From Aquimarina sp. MMG016 (GTDB lineage Bacteria; Bacteroidota; Bacteroidia; Flavobacteriales; Flavobacteriaceae), in contig NZ_JAGJEA010000001.1 in assembly GCF_018100805.1 (NCBI RefSeq), forward strand, positions 124,001 to 188,000: a DNA stretch of 64,000 nucleotides, written 5' to 3'. The stretch's first letter is position 1; the number at the start of each line of letters is the position of its first letter. The position numbers were made by a program, and so were the translations under genes. This document shows positions 26,807 to 35,960 of the stretch, piece by piece. Below the pieces are notes generated by a model. That model saw nothing but the letters and a program-made list of their open reading frames with translations. It did no database searches and was not told the origin of the DNA.

Positions 26807-29731
26807 ATGTCATTATCCTCAAACATAAAAGCACGATATTTTAAGATTGTATTTTATTTTCTAATTTTTCCTTTATCATCTGTTTTAACTCAGGAACAAT
26901 GGAAAAAGGTTTCTGAAGTACGAAATTATTCTAATAATGATATTGGAAAAGCAGCTCCAAAAACATTTGATATTACTCAGGATACGCAAGGTTTACTATA
27001 CTTTGCTAACGAGTATGGTTTATTGGAATATACTGGTAATTCCTGGAAAATATTACTACAACCACAGAATCGCTCATCTATCAATTCTTTATTATCCTAT
27101 GGCTCTAGGATATATATAGGGAGTAATAATGAGATAGGTTATACTCAAAAAAACAACTTTGATCAGATTTATTACAACTCTTTAAACTCCATATTACCCG
27201 AATCATGTATGGATTTTTCGCAAGTATGGGGAGTTTTTGAAATTCAAAATAATATTTACTTCTGTACTGATAATTTCTTTATCAAATATGATATCTCCAA
27301 AAACACCATAAAATGTATCCATAATGACAAAGGGGCTAAATATGCCACCAAAATTAATAACACTGTTTACTTTATTGATAATTCGAATAGTATAAGTATA
27401 ATTATTGATGATCAAACATCAAGAATATTTTCTTCGACGTATACCATAGAACGTATTCTTCCATATAATAAAAACTCCTTTTTAGTTTTCACTCATAAAA
27501 ATGGAATTCATGTATTAGAAAACAATACGCTCCAACCATGGGGAAATAGAGAAAATTTTGATTTCCTGAACACCAATATATCATCTGCAATAGTATTACC
27601 TAATGGAGTCTATTGTGTAGGGACGACTAATAATGGACTATTATTCATTGATAAAAAAGGCAAGGTATTACAAAAACTAAATAGAGACAATGAGTTGTTA
27701 AGTAATAATGTTATCGATTTATTTTTAGATGAATCCGAAAACCTATGGGTAACATTAGAAGGAAGTATTAGTTATATAGAACTAAAATCACCATTCTATA
27801 CCTTATCAGAAAATGATGGTATTTATGGAACTACTTATGATACTAAAAAAATTAAAGACACGGTGTATGTAGCTACATCTAATGGACTTTATTATAATAA
27901 ATGGCCAATATCAAACTATGAAGATAAGTTTAAACGAGTAGAAGGTATTGAAGGCCAAATATGGAACTTATCAATTATAGATGATGAATTGTTTATTGGG
28001 TCTCACAATGGATCTTTCGTTATAAAAAATAATAAAGCCACTCCTATTAGTCAGGTTAGTGGTGGATGGAATTTTATAAAGCTTCCTAGTCAAGAAAATC
28101 TTTTACTTCAGGGTACATATAATGGAATTATCATCTATGAAAAAGAAGATGAAACTTGGAACGTAAGAAATAAAATTAAGGGTTTTGATGAAACTGCACG
28201 TGAAGTTACTATTGATAAAAATAATAACATATGGATATCTCACGGCTATAAAGGTGTTTACAGGTTAGAAATCAACTCAGACTATACCGAAGTAACAAAA
28301 ACTACTCTTTATGATCAACAGAAAGGGTTTCCTAGCAATCTATTTATTAGTCTGTTGAATATAGATGACATTCAATTATTTGGTACACAATTAGGAGTAT
28401 ATAACTATAATCAAAAAACAGATTCAATGGTAGTTAATAGTAAATACACCAGTATACTCACCAATCATAACCTTGTCAGAAGATTACAAAATATTGCAGA
28501 TAACAAGGTGCTTTTTGTTCAAGGGTATGACAGAGATGATGATATCGGAATTATTGACTTTAAAGCAAATGGTTCCCATTCAATCCAAAGAGTACCATTC
28601 CAAAGATTAAAAACTCAACTCATACCTGCTTTTGAAAAATTTATAGAATTTAACAATGGAGACTTGGGGTTTACTTCAAAAAACGGATTGATTGTATACC
28701 GTAAAGACTTTAATTCTAATAGTAATAAGGAATTCAATACTTTACTCAGAAATATCAAAATCAAAGACTCCATTGTTTATGGTAATGTAGAAAATTATGC
28801 TACTGGCATCCGAAAAGATTCAGTACCGAAACCAATCCCTTTTCACTTGAACAAATTAAGTTTTTCATTTGCTTCTCTATTTTATGAATCCCCTAATTCG
28901 GTACAATACCAAACCTATCTCGAAGGACTTGATGAAGACTGGAGTAATTGGGGAACAGAAGTGCAAAAAGAATATAATTTCTTGCCAGCTGGGTCATATA
29001 CTTTTAAGGTTAGAGCAAAAAACATTTATAATAAAATTGGTAAAGAAGCTTCATATAAATTTCAGATTAGTCCTCCTTGGTATAAATCTTTTCCCATGTA
29101 TTTTGTGTATGGAATCCTGACTATATTGATAATTTATTCCATTTTACGAATTAAAAATGAACAACGAAGAAAAGGTATTGAAAAACTAAAAATTGCTCAT
29201 CAAAAGGAAATTGAACTTCAGGAAATCAAATTTGAAGAAAAACGTTTGAAAGCCAAAAATGATAAAATAAAAAAACACAATAAGCTTCTTAAAGAAAATC
29301 TAGAATCCAGAAACAAAGAATTAGCTTCTTCAGCCATGCAAATGGTACAGATGGACAACCAGTTGTTACAAATGAAAAAATCTCTGGATGAAATTTATCC
29401 AGACTCTAACGGAGAAATCAGAAAGCATCTAAGAAGTGTTATAAAATCTCTGGAGGATCAAATTAATGGTGATAGTAATTGGAAACATTTTGAAACTCAT
29501 TTTAATCAAATCCACGATAATTCCCTAGAAAGAATAAAAGACGAATATCCTGATTTAAATCATAGAGAACTTAGGCTTTGTGCATATCTAAAATTAAATC
29601 TTTCTAGCAAAGAAATTGCACCGCTAATGGGAATTTCTTATAGAGGAGTCGAATCCTTACGCTTTAGATTAAGAAAAAAAATGAATCTAGACACCTCCAT
29701 AAATCTTACCGATTATATTATACGTTTCTAA
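26807..29731 (+). CDS. Sensor-regulator with Reg_prop propeller, Y_Y_Y domain and LuxR-type HTH
   Basis: A 974-residue membrane regulator. Signal/anchor segment about 10-28; then a two-component-regulator propeller (about 45-640; repeats such as NLWVTLEGSISYIELK and NNIWISHGYKGVYRLE); a Y_Y_Y domain (about 685-755: YQTYLEGLDEDWSNWG and YTFKVRAKN); one transmembrane helix (about 762-782); a coiled coil; and a C-terminal LuxR-type HTH (about 920-974: LNHRELRLCAYLKLNLSSKEIAPLMGIS, in two parts). There is no histidine kinase domain, so it resembles SusR-like one-component sensors. The periplasmic part probably binds xylo-oligosaccharides. It stands first in the locus, before the large GH26 gene. 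Confidence 0.88.
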   Translation: MSLSSNIKARYFKIVFYFLIFPLSSVLTQEQWKKVSEVRNYSNNDIGKAAPKTFDITQDTQGLLYFANEYGLLEYTGNSWKILLQPQNRSSINSLLSYGSRIYIGSNNEIGYTQKNNFDQIYYNSLNSILPESCMDFSQVWGVFEIQNNIYFCTDNFFIKYDISKNTIKCIHNDKGAKYATKINNTVYFIDNSNSISIIIDDQTSRIFSSTYTIERILPYNKNSFLVFTHKNGIHVLENNTLQPWGNRENFDFLNTNISSAIVLPNGVYCVGTTNNGLLFIDKKGKVLQKLNRDNELLSNNVIDLFLDESENLWVTLEGSISYIELKSPFYTLSENDGIYGTTYDTKKIKDTVYVATSNGLYYNKWPISNYEDKFKRVEGIEGQIWNLSIIDDELFIGSHNGSFVIKNNKATPISQVSGGWNFIKLPSQENLLLQGTYNGIIIYEKEDETWNVRNKIKGFDETAREVTIDKNNNIWISHGYKGVYRLEINSDYTEVTKTTLYDQQKGFPSNLFISLLNIDDIQLFGTQLGVYNYNQKTDSMVVNSKYTSILTNHNLVRRLQNIADNKVLFVQGYDRDDDIGIIDFKANGSHSIQRVPFQRLKTQLIPAFEKFIEFNNGDLGFTSKNGLIVYRKDFNSNSNKEFNTLLRNIKIKDSIVYGNVENYATGIRKDSVPKPIPFHLNKLSFSFASLFYESPNSVQYQTYLEGLDEDWSNWGTEVQKEYNFLPAGSYTFKVRAKNIYNKIGKEASYKFQISPPWYKSFPMYFVYGILTILIIYSILRIKNEQRRKGIEKLKIAHQKEIELQEIKFEEKRLKAKNDKIKKHNKLLKENLESRNKELASSAMQMVQMDNQLLQMKKSLDEIYPDSNGEIRKHLRSVIKSLEDQINGDSNWKHFETHFNQIHDNSLERIKDEYPDLNHRELRLCAYLKLNLSSKEIAPLMGISYRGVESLRFRLRKKMNLDTSINLTDYIIRF

Positions 29732-29776
29732 ACAAAAAACTTCTAATTCAAATCTAAAACATTAAAAATGCATTTT

Positions 29777-29817
29777 TGCGTAGTAAAAATGTAGTCAACT
29801 GGTGTTTCTAAAGTATT
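29777..29817 (+). promoter_or_regulatory. Composite regulatory motif before the large GH26 gene
   Basis: TGCGTAGTAAAAATGTAG, 13 unconserved nt, then CTAAAGTATT. The same arrangement with the same 13-nt spacing occurs at 35807-35847 (26 of 28 fixed positions equal). It ends 97 bp before the GH26 ATG. Confidence 0.7.
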
Positions 29818-29913
29818 CTATTTATTTAGTTTCTAATAAATGAGCCATAATTTTATTGTGTCGTCAAAAAATCGATCATTTATCTGAATTAATACCAATT
29901 AAAACTCAATATT

Positions 29914-32900
29914 ATGTTTAGGCCTACCAAACTAAAAAGCGTACTACTTTTATCTAGTTTTCTACTATTTGGGTACGCAAATTTATCCTCACAAAGTACC
30001 ATCCCAGGAAAATTTGCTCCTACTAATGGCAAAACTATGTTGATCATAGGTCAGGATCTAGGTTCTGTAGCTGGTTATGTAAATAGCGGAAGGTTTCCAA
30101 CACCAGCTGGAGTAACCATGTACACAGATATATACTCTATGGCAGGACTTAATAGCATTACTAATTATGGTGCTGGAGATATAGGTTCCCAAGCTGCATT
30201 GGATAGGTTTCCTAATTCTGTACTTGCCATTGGGTTATGGATGGTAGAAGAAGCTGATGGCCAGGGTGAAGATCATCCAAACGGTCTAACCGAAATTGTA
30301 AATGGTCAACACGACAATGAACTGGATAAATTTGCTGCTTTTGCCAAAAAAAATGCTCCTCGGCCAATTTATCTAAGAATCGGATATGAATTTGATGGGC
30401 CTTGGAACAATTATGATGCTAATAAATACAAAAACGCATATCGATATATTGTTGATTATCTGAATCAAGAGCAGGTGAGCAACGTAGCTTACGTATGGCA
30501 ATCTGCAACTTGGGGGGCTACTCCTGCTAACGGAATAGACAATTATTATCCCGGAAATCAATACGTTGACTATGTAGGACTCTCTTTTTTCTTTTATGAT
30601 GCTAATTTTAACGGAAACAACTTAGATTACATATTAAATTTTGCCAGAACTAGAAACAAACCTATAATGATGGCAGAAGTTTCTGCACAGTATCATGAAT
30701 TTGATCAAGGAACATTCCATCCATTTGACAACCCTGGATCACCACAACAGATAGGTGGTCAAGGGATATGGAATCAATTCTTCAGAGATCAGCTTATTCC
30801 CTTTATCGATGATAACAGAGATGTAATTCGGTCTGTAGCTTATATTAATGCTGATTGGCAATCTCAACCTCAGTGGAGATGGCCAGATGCTGGTAACGGT
30901 TTCTGGGGAGACACCAGAATTGAAGCCAATAATACAATTTCTAACAGCTGGAATAATTATATCAACAATGGGAATTTTCTTCACGGTGGGCCTAATCTTT
31001 TAAATGACCTTGGGATCACTAGTGGACCTCCTACTCCAACTTGTAATGACGGCATACAAAATGGCGATGAAACCGGAGTAGATTGCGGGGGCAGCTGTTC
31101 GCCATGCACAACAACTCCAACTTGTAACGATGGCATCCAAAATGGTAATGAGACAGGGGTTGATTGTGGTGGAACCTGTGCTCCTTGTCCAACACCTGAT
31201 GGTGATGTAACTGTAAAAATTGAGGCTGAGGCCGGAACCCTTTCTGGTCAAGCACAATATTATAGTGATGGAGCCGCCAGTGGTGGAAATGGAGTTGCAT
31301 ATTTAGATGGTACCGGAAATGGGTTTACTATTTCTAGTAGCCCTAAAGCTGAAAAGGTAGAATTAATTTACACCTCTCAAAACTCCGGAAAAATTTCAAT
31401 TGAAGTTAATGGACAAGATGTAGGAGACCTTAATTTCACATCAAACGGTAGTTGGGTAGGATCATATACCACAGCAACAATTAATATAAATATTCCTTCT
31501 GGAGCTTCATTTAAAGTAGTTAACAAAAATGGAGATGTAGCACTAAACGTGGATTATCTAAATTTTATAACAACTGGAACTACTAACCCCGGGATATGTA
31601 CAGGAGATGATATCCCAACCGCAACAGTAAGCAAAACTAACGAAAGTTCCCAGGGAGCAAATGATGGCAGTATAACCTTTAGTTTTCCAAATACTGCAAA
31701 CCGAACAAATATAGAATTTAGTATTGATGGAGGCTCTACATACCCATATAACGTCCCTGACAATAGTGGATCGACTACAGTGTCTAATTTATCACCTGGA
31801 ACTTACCAACTATATGTACGATGGGGTAATAATGAATGTCCCCAAGATCTCGGAGTAGTAACTATAAATGCCGGTAACGGTGGAGGTGGCACTGACTGTT
31901 CTGGAAATTGCCCTGATGGTTTTACATTTTTTGCTTGTGATAGATGCTGGGTTGATGAAGCTCAGGCTCAATCAGCAGGTTGCACAGAAACCTGTAATGA
32001 CCCCTCGCCAACTTGCGACGATGGTATACAAAACGGAGACGAAACAGGAATAGATTGTGGTGGTGACTGCGAACCTTGCATTACTCCTCCGACTTGCGAT
32101 GATGGTATCCAAAATGGGGATGAAACTGGTGTAGATTGTGGTGGGTCTTGTACTAACAGCTGTGATACCGGAGGATGCTCAGAGTGTATAAATTTTGAAC
32201 AAACTGACACTTCTTCTTTTTCTAATCAAGATAATGCAGCTAATATTTCTATTCGAGATGGAGGAACTACCGCAGTTCTTACAGATAATACCTGGAGAAG
32301 AACAAATACAAAATATACTATTACTGCAAACACCATTTTAGAATTTGAATTTCAAAGCACTTCTCAAGGTGAAATACACGGAATAGGCTTTGATAGTGAT
32401 AACTCATTAACCTCATCTCAGATATTCCAAGTGTATGGAACACAAAACTGGGGTAATCGTGATTTTGATAACTATACTCCTAGCGGTTATGTATCATTCA
32501 GTATTCCTATTGGTGATTATTATACAGGCGATGATATGTATCTGGTATTGGTAAATGATTTTGATAATGGATCTGGTAATACTAGTTATTTTAGAAATGT
32601 AAGAATTATAGATAATACCAGTACTCCAACTTGTAATGATGGCATTCAGAATGGAGATGAAACAGGGGTAGATTGTGGTGGTAGTTGTCAACCTTGTGCA
32701 CCAAGTAGCAACCTTAGTGCTAAACTTCTTCCTCCTAACGATAAAATTTTACTAACTCTAGGACAGGATCTTAAAACAGTAAAAGATTATAATGATGGTG
32801 GTGTGCGAGATCGTGGATTCCCAGAAATGGGTGGAACAACTACCTATATTGCTTTTTATAGTTTATTGGACACCCAGTTTCCGCAATATGGTGCTCTTGG

Positions 32901-34176
32901 AGAAACTGCTAATGGAGGAACAGCAACACATGGTAATGGTTCTACGATTGATGTAGATTGGGGAGCAGGTCCGCTAAATGCTCGTAGTTCTATCTTAGCA
33001 TACCCAAACTCTAGTTTATCTATTGGGTTAAGTATGACAGAAGGAGAAGCTACTGCTGATGGAGTTAACTACTGGTGTCAAGGTTGTCTTGCGCAAGTAG
33101 GACAAGGGCAGTGGGATAATCATATTAAAAGATTAGCTTCCTTCTGCAAAAAATATAGCGACAGAGCCATTTATCTCAGAATAGCATACGAATTCGATGG
33201 TAACTGGAATGTTGGTTATGAAAACAGAAGTAATTATATCAATGCTTATAAACGTGTAGTTGATGTTATGAGAGCAGAAGGTGTAACCAATGTTGCTTAT
33301 GTATGGCAATCTTCAGCTTCTCCTATTGATGATGTATTAGATATTCAGTTTGGAGAAGGTAATTTTGGAGATATACAAAGCTGGTATCCAGGCGATGATT
33401 ATGTAGACTGGATGGGGATATCTTGGTTCGTAACTCCTGATGAAGGCACGACCGTATTACCCGGAATTCCCACTCAAAGAGAAAAAGCTAATGAGGTAGT
33501 ATCCTTTGCACGAAGCAAAAACAAACCGGTGTATATTGCAGAATCTACACCGCAAGGCTATGATCTTGTAAACACAACCGATTGTAACATTTCTAATGTA
33601 TGGGATGGCACTGCTGCTCAAGGTTGTATAAGCATGTCTGCAGGTCAGATCTGGAATGAGTGGTTTGCTCCTTTCTTTGAGTATATATACAATAATAAGG
33701 ATGTTATCAGACAAGTACATTATATTAACGCTAATTGGGAAGATGATACCGCATTATTCGGACAAGGAAATAGGGCAAATGGATATTGGGGTCGAGCCGG
33801 TGTTCATGTAAATACTACAATTGCCAATAACTGGAACACAGAAGTTAGCAAACCCGTATGGTTACACGGTAGTAGTAATCTTAACAGTCAATTATTACAA
33901 TCGCGATTCTCTGCAAGTAACCAATTGATTAAAAACAATGTTGCGGAAATATCAATATACCCTAACCCTTCATCAGGAATGTTTACTATAAAAAGTGAAA
34001 ATGTTTCTAGAATATTGATTAGTGACCTTAACGGAAGGATTATTAAATCTATCCCGATGGATTCTTCTGATGAAGAAATCAAAATAGATATCAATGAAGT
34101 TGAAAAAGGAATGTATTTAATAACCACATTAAATAAGGGGAAGTCCAAAAGCGTAGAACGATTAATTATTAACTAA
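29914..34176 (+). CDS. Secreted double-GH26 enzyme, probable beta-1,3-xylanase, T9SS-sorted
   Basis: A 1,420-residue protein. Signal peptide about 1-27; first GH26 domain about 33-367 with acid/base E159 (YEFDG) and nucleophile E255 (MAEVS); two Cys-rich repeats (377-425); CBM6/35-like module (about 433-552); SprB-like beta domain (about 563-652); four-Cys module (662-690); two Cys-rich repeats (701-750); a further beta-sandwich (about 755-900); a fifth repeat (907-928); second GH26 domain about 937-1328 with E1093 and E1210; T9SS type A tail (about 1344-1420). The IIGQD...PAGVTMYT opening, YEFDG and WYPGDDYVDW resemble my memory of beta-1,3-xylanases of GH26. The xylose genes nearby support this. 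A mannanase is the alternative. Confidence 0.85.
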   Translation: MFRPTKLKSVLLLSSFLLFGYANLSSQSTIPGKFAPTNGKTMLIIGQDLGSVAGYVNSGRFPTPAGVTMYTDIYSMAGLNSITNYGAGDIGSQAALDRFPNSVLAIGLWMVEEADGQGEDHPNGLTEIVNGQHDNELDKFAAFAKKNAPRPIYLRIGYEFDGPWNNYDANKYKNAYRYIVDYLNQEQVSNVAYVWQSATWGATPANGIDNYYPGNQYVDYVGLSFFFYDANFNGNNLDYILNFARTRNKPIMMAEVSAQYHEFDQGTFHPFDNPGSPQQIGGQGIWNQFFRDQLIPFIDDNRDVIRSVAYINADWQSQPQWRWPDAGNGFWGDTRIEANNTISNSWNNYINNGNFLHGGPNLLNDLGITSGPPTPTCNDGIQNGDETGVDCGGSCSPCTTTPTCNDGIQNGNETGVDCGGTCAPCPTPDGDVTVKIEAEAGTLSGQAQYYSDGAASGGNGVAYLDGTGNGFTISSSPKAEKVELIYTSQNSGKISIEVNGQDVGDLNFTSNGSWVGSYTTATININIPSGASFKVVNKNGDVALNVDYLNFITTGTTNPGICTGDDIPTATVSKTNESSQGANDGSITFSFPNTANRTNIEFSIDGGSTYPYNVPDNSGSTTVSNLSPGTYQLYVRWGNNECPQDLGVVTINAGNGGGGTDCSGNCPDGFTFFACDRCWVDEAQAQSAGCTETCNDPSPTCDDGIQNGDETGIDCGGDCEPCITPPTCDDGIQNGDETGVDCGGSCTNSCDTGGCSECINFEQTDTSSFSNQDNAANISIRDGGTTAVLTDNTWRRTNTKYTITANTILEFEFQSTSQGEIHGIGFDSDNSLTSSQIFQVYGTQNWGNRDFDNYTPSGYVSFSIPIGDYYTGDDMYLVLVNDFDNGSGNTSYFRNVRIIDNTSTPTCNDGIQNGDETGVDCGGSCQPCAPSSNLSAKLLPPNDKILLTLGQDLKTVKDYNDGGVRDRGFPEMGGTTTYIAFYSLLDTQFPQYGALGETANGGTATHGNGSTIDVDWGAGPLNARSSILAYPNSSLSIGLSMTEGEATADGVNYWCQGCLAQVGQGQWDNHIKRLASFCKKYSDRAIYLRIAYEFDGNWNVGYENRSNYINAYKRVVDVMRAEGVTNVAYVWQSSASPIDDVLDIQFGEGNFGDIQSWYPGDDYVDWMGISWFVTPDEGTTVLPGIPTQREKANEVVSFARSKNKPVYIAESTPQGYDLVNTTDCNISNVWDGTAAQGCISMSAGQIWNEWFAPFFEYIYNNKDVIRQVHYINANWEDDTALFGQGNRANGYWGRAGVHVNTTIANNWNTEVSKPVWLHGSSNLNSQLLQSRFSASNQLIKNNVAEISIYPNPSSGMFTIKSENVSRILISDLNGRIIKSIPMDSSDEEIKIDINEVEKGMYLITTLNKGKSKSVERLIIN
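31042..31188 (+). repeat. Cys-rich DGIQN repeats, copies 1 and 2 (GH26 protein)
   Basis: Two tandem units of the form CxDGIQNGxETGVDCGGxCxxC (residues 377-398 and 404-425). They form a disulfide-bonded linker between the first catalytic domain and the CBM6/35-like module. Related units occur in the same protein at 32014-32163 and 32632-32697 and in the GH16 and surface-lipoprotein genes. Confidence 0.85.
32014..32163 (+). repeat. Cys-rich DGIQN repeats, copies 3 and 4 (GH26 protein)
   Basis: Residues 701-722 and 728-750, the same pattern (CDDGIQNGDETGIDCGG... and ...GVDCGGSC), directly after the four-Cys module and before the last beta-sandwich. Confidence 0.85.
32632..32697 (+). repeat. Cys-rich DGIQN repeat, copy 5 (GH26 protein)
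   Basis: Residues 907-928 with six of the consensus features intact. It joins the beta-sandwich to the second GH26 domain. Confidence 0.85.
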
Positions 34177-34239
34177 AAAGAAAGCCAAACTCAACTATGC
34201 TATTTTAAAAGTGTTTTATGGTTTATATTAATCTGCACG

Positions 34240-34272
34240 AAAGGGGTCTTGATATTATTTCAAGGCCCTTTT
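34240..34272. terminator. Hairpin between the GH26 gene and the convergent haem lipoprotein gene
   Basis: A 12-bp stem with two wobble pairs (AAAGGGGTCTTG / CAAGGCCCTTTT) and a 9-nt loop, followed by TTTT. It is 64 bp after the GH26 stop codon and 28 bp from the convergent gene's stop. Confidence 0.7.
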
Positions 34273-34299
34273 CAATTATAATGTAATGAAGAAATCTTT

Positions 34300-35733
34300 T
34301 TAAGAGTTATGGTCGATATTAGCCTTCTTCTTTAGATAAGGTAATAGCTTTTCATAAACTGGTATAAATACCTTTTCTTTAATATTTTCAACATCCTGAG
34401 GATAATAGACCTTGTTAACTTCATATCTCGCACTACCAGATAGATAGAACATATGTAACATTTTAAATTCTACTACTTCCTTTATATTCTCACCCAGGTT
34501 TTCGCATCCAAAAATTTGGGGAGTATTAGGTGTCGATTCTAATATTGTATTTACCTCTGCATCTTCTTGAGCCAGATCATTTAATACCTGAAGCAATACC
34601 AATTCATACAAATCTCCAGCTCCCAGACTCCAGTCTGTTTTTGGTTTTTCTTCTTTAGCCAGAGTACTTAGAGAAAAAGCCTCTTTTGTATCTATTCCTA
34701 AAACTCGTAACATACTATCAATATCATTCCCTGAACTTCCATAACTGCTAATCAATATTTCTAAATCTTCTTTTTCTTGATCACTTAAAATACCATTAAC
34801 CATATATTCATACCCTAGCAGTAACAATTCTTCTCTAATGGCTAGATATTTTTTTGGATTTTCTTTTTTCATTCGTATAAAAACTCCTTTTGCAGTAGCA
34901 GTACCTATGGCCATATTAGAAATGAGTAACTCAGCTCCAAAAGCATTATTAGCAATACGTCGAATACCCCCAGACTTTAACTCTTGATCAGTCCAAGTAA
35001 GAAAATCGAATCGATCAGAAAATGTTTTACCCTCTATGATCTCTCTCATTCTTAATACGTGTTTATAGGACAAAGCTTCACCATTAGGCCCTGCTGCCTC
35101 ATTATCTCCAAAAACTCCCGGCCAATCCATATTTGTGCCCCAGACAGGCCTAGGCTTATCTCCGTGACATCTAATACAAGATTCTGGGTTAGTATGAAGT
35201 TTAGGTTTTTTATCAGTGAAATCGAATTGTGAGAACTCCCAAACACCGGTTTCATCATCTAACTCCGCAACATCTAATAGATCATATTTAGGATCATCTG
35301 CTTTAGTACTAATATTTGCTAAAAACTTACCATCTGGACCAAATAAAACAATTCTAGGAAACTTTAAATTTGACTGCCCTTCTCCTTTAGTAGTCTCTAC
35401 TAAAGAAAAATTATTTCTATAATGCTCAGGAAGATTATTTAGTAATTCAGTAATTGTTATAATATTATTTTCGTCAATAAACTTCTTTACCCCTTTAATA
35501 GTCATCTCTGGTTCTCCAACTTTAGCAACTGGATCCAAGCTATTCAATTTTACAATAACATCATTTACGGTTTTAGGACAAATCAGCTTTCCGCTAACTT
35601 CTCCTCCTGTACTGACATATTTTTTTAACCCTAATTGTACTTCAGAATACTTTTTTACGTTCGTTTCAGAGTTACAATTTAACAAGAATGTAAGAAGGAA
35701 CAATGATACTAAACTATTTGACACTGATCTCAT
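34300..35733 (-). CDS. Lipoprotein with a single c-type haem motif
   Basis: A 477-residue protein with a lipoprotein signal (about 1-20; lipobox FLLNC). One CxxCH haem attachment site is seen (about residues 188-192, ESCIRCHGDKPRPVWG). The remainder is mixed alpha/beta with a repeated segment rich in LEE and no enzyme motif I recognise. It could be a periplasm-facing electron carrier or a haem-bound sensor. It is the only minus-strand gene between the two plus-strand genes of the locus and may be an insertion or a modulator; its upstream region is shared with the Cys-rich lipoprotein gene. Confidence 0.7.
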   Translation of the reverse strand: MRSVSNSLVSLFLLTFLLNCNSETNVKKYSEVQLGLKKYVSTGGEVSGKLICPKTVNDVIVKLNSLDPVAKVGEPEMTIKGVKKFIDENNIITITELLNNLPEHYRNNFSLVETTKGEGQSNLKFPRIVLFGPDGKFLANISTKADDPKYDLLDVAELDDETGVWEFSQFDFTDKKPKLHTNPESCIRCHGDKPRPVWGTNMDWPGVFGDNEAAGPNGEALSYKHVLRMREIIEGKTFSDRFDFLTWTDQELKSGGIRRIANNAFGAELLISNMAIGTATAKGVFIRMKKENPKKYLAIREELLLLGYEYMVNGILSDQEKEDLEILISSYGSSGNDIDSMLRVLGIDTKEAFSLSTLAKEEKPKTDWSLGAGDLYELVLLQVLNDLAQEDAEVNTILESTPNTPQIFGCENLGENIKEVVEFKMLHMFYLSGSARYEVNKVYYPQDVENIKEKVFIPVYEKLLPYLKKKANIDHNS

Positions 35734-35806
35734 TTATCGTATGTTTTTAGCAAAAAAACAGTTTTTAATTTAAAAAAAATGCTGTAAAACTGCGTTTTAA
35801 CCAAAA

Positions 35807-35847
35807 TGCGTGGTAAAAGTGTAGCGACAAAGAACTGCTAAAGTATT
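35807..35847 (+). promoter_or_regulatory. Composite regulatory motif before the Cys-rich lipoprotein gene
   Basis: TGCGTGGTAAAAGTGTAG, 13 unconserved nt, then CTAAAGTATT; see 29777-29817. It ends 113 bp before the ATG at 35961. Confidence 0.7.
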
Positions 35848-35960
35848 ATTAATTGTTAATTGCAGAAGTTTTTTATTGAAATTAGCTCAAACGTTATAGT
35901 CATAAACTATTACGGCCAAAAATAAACGAATTTTTTAGTAAACATTAAAAATTGATAGAA

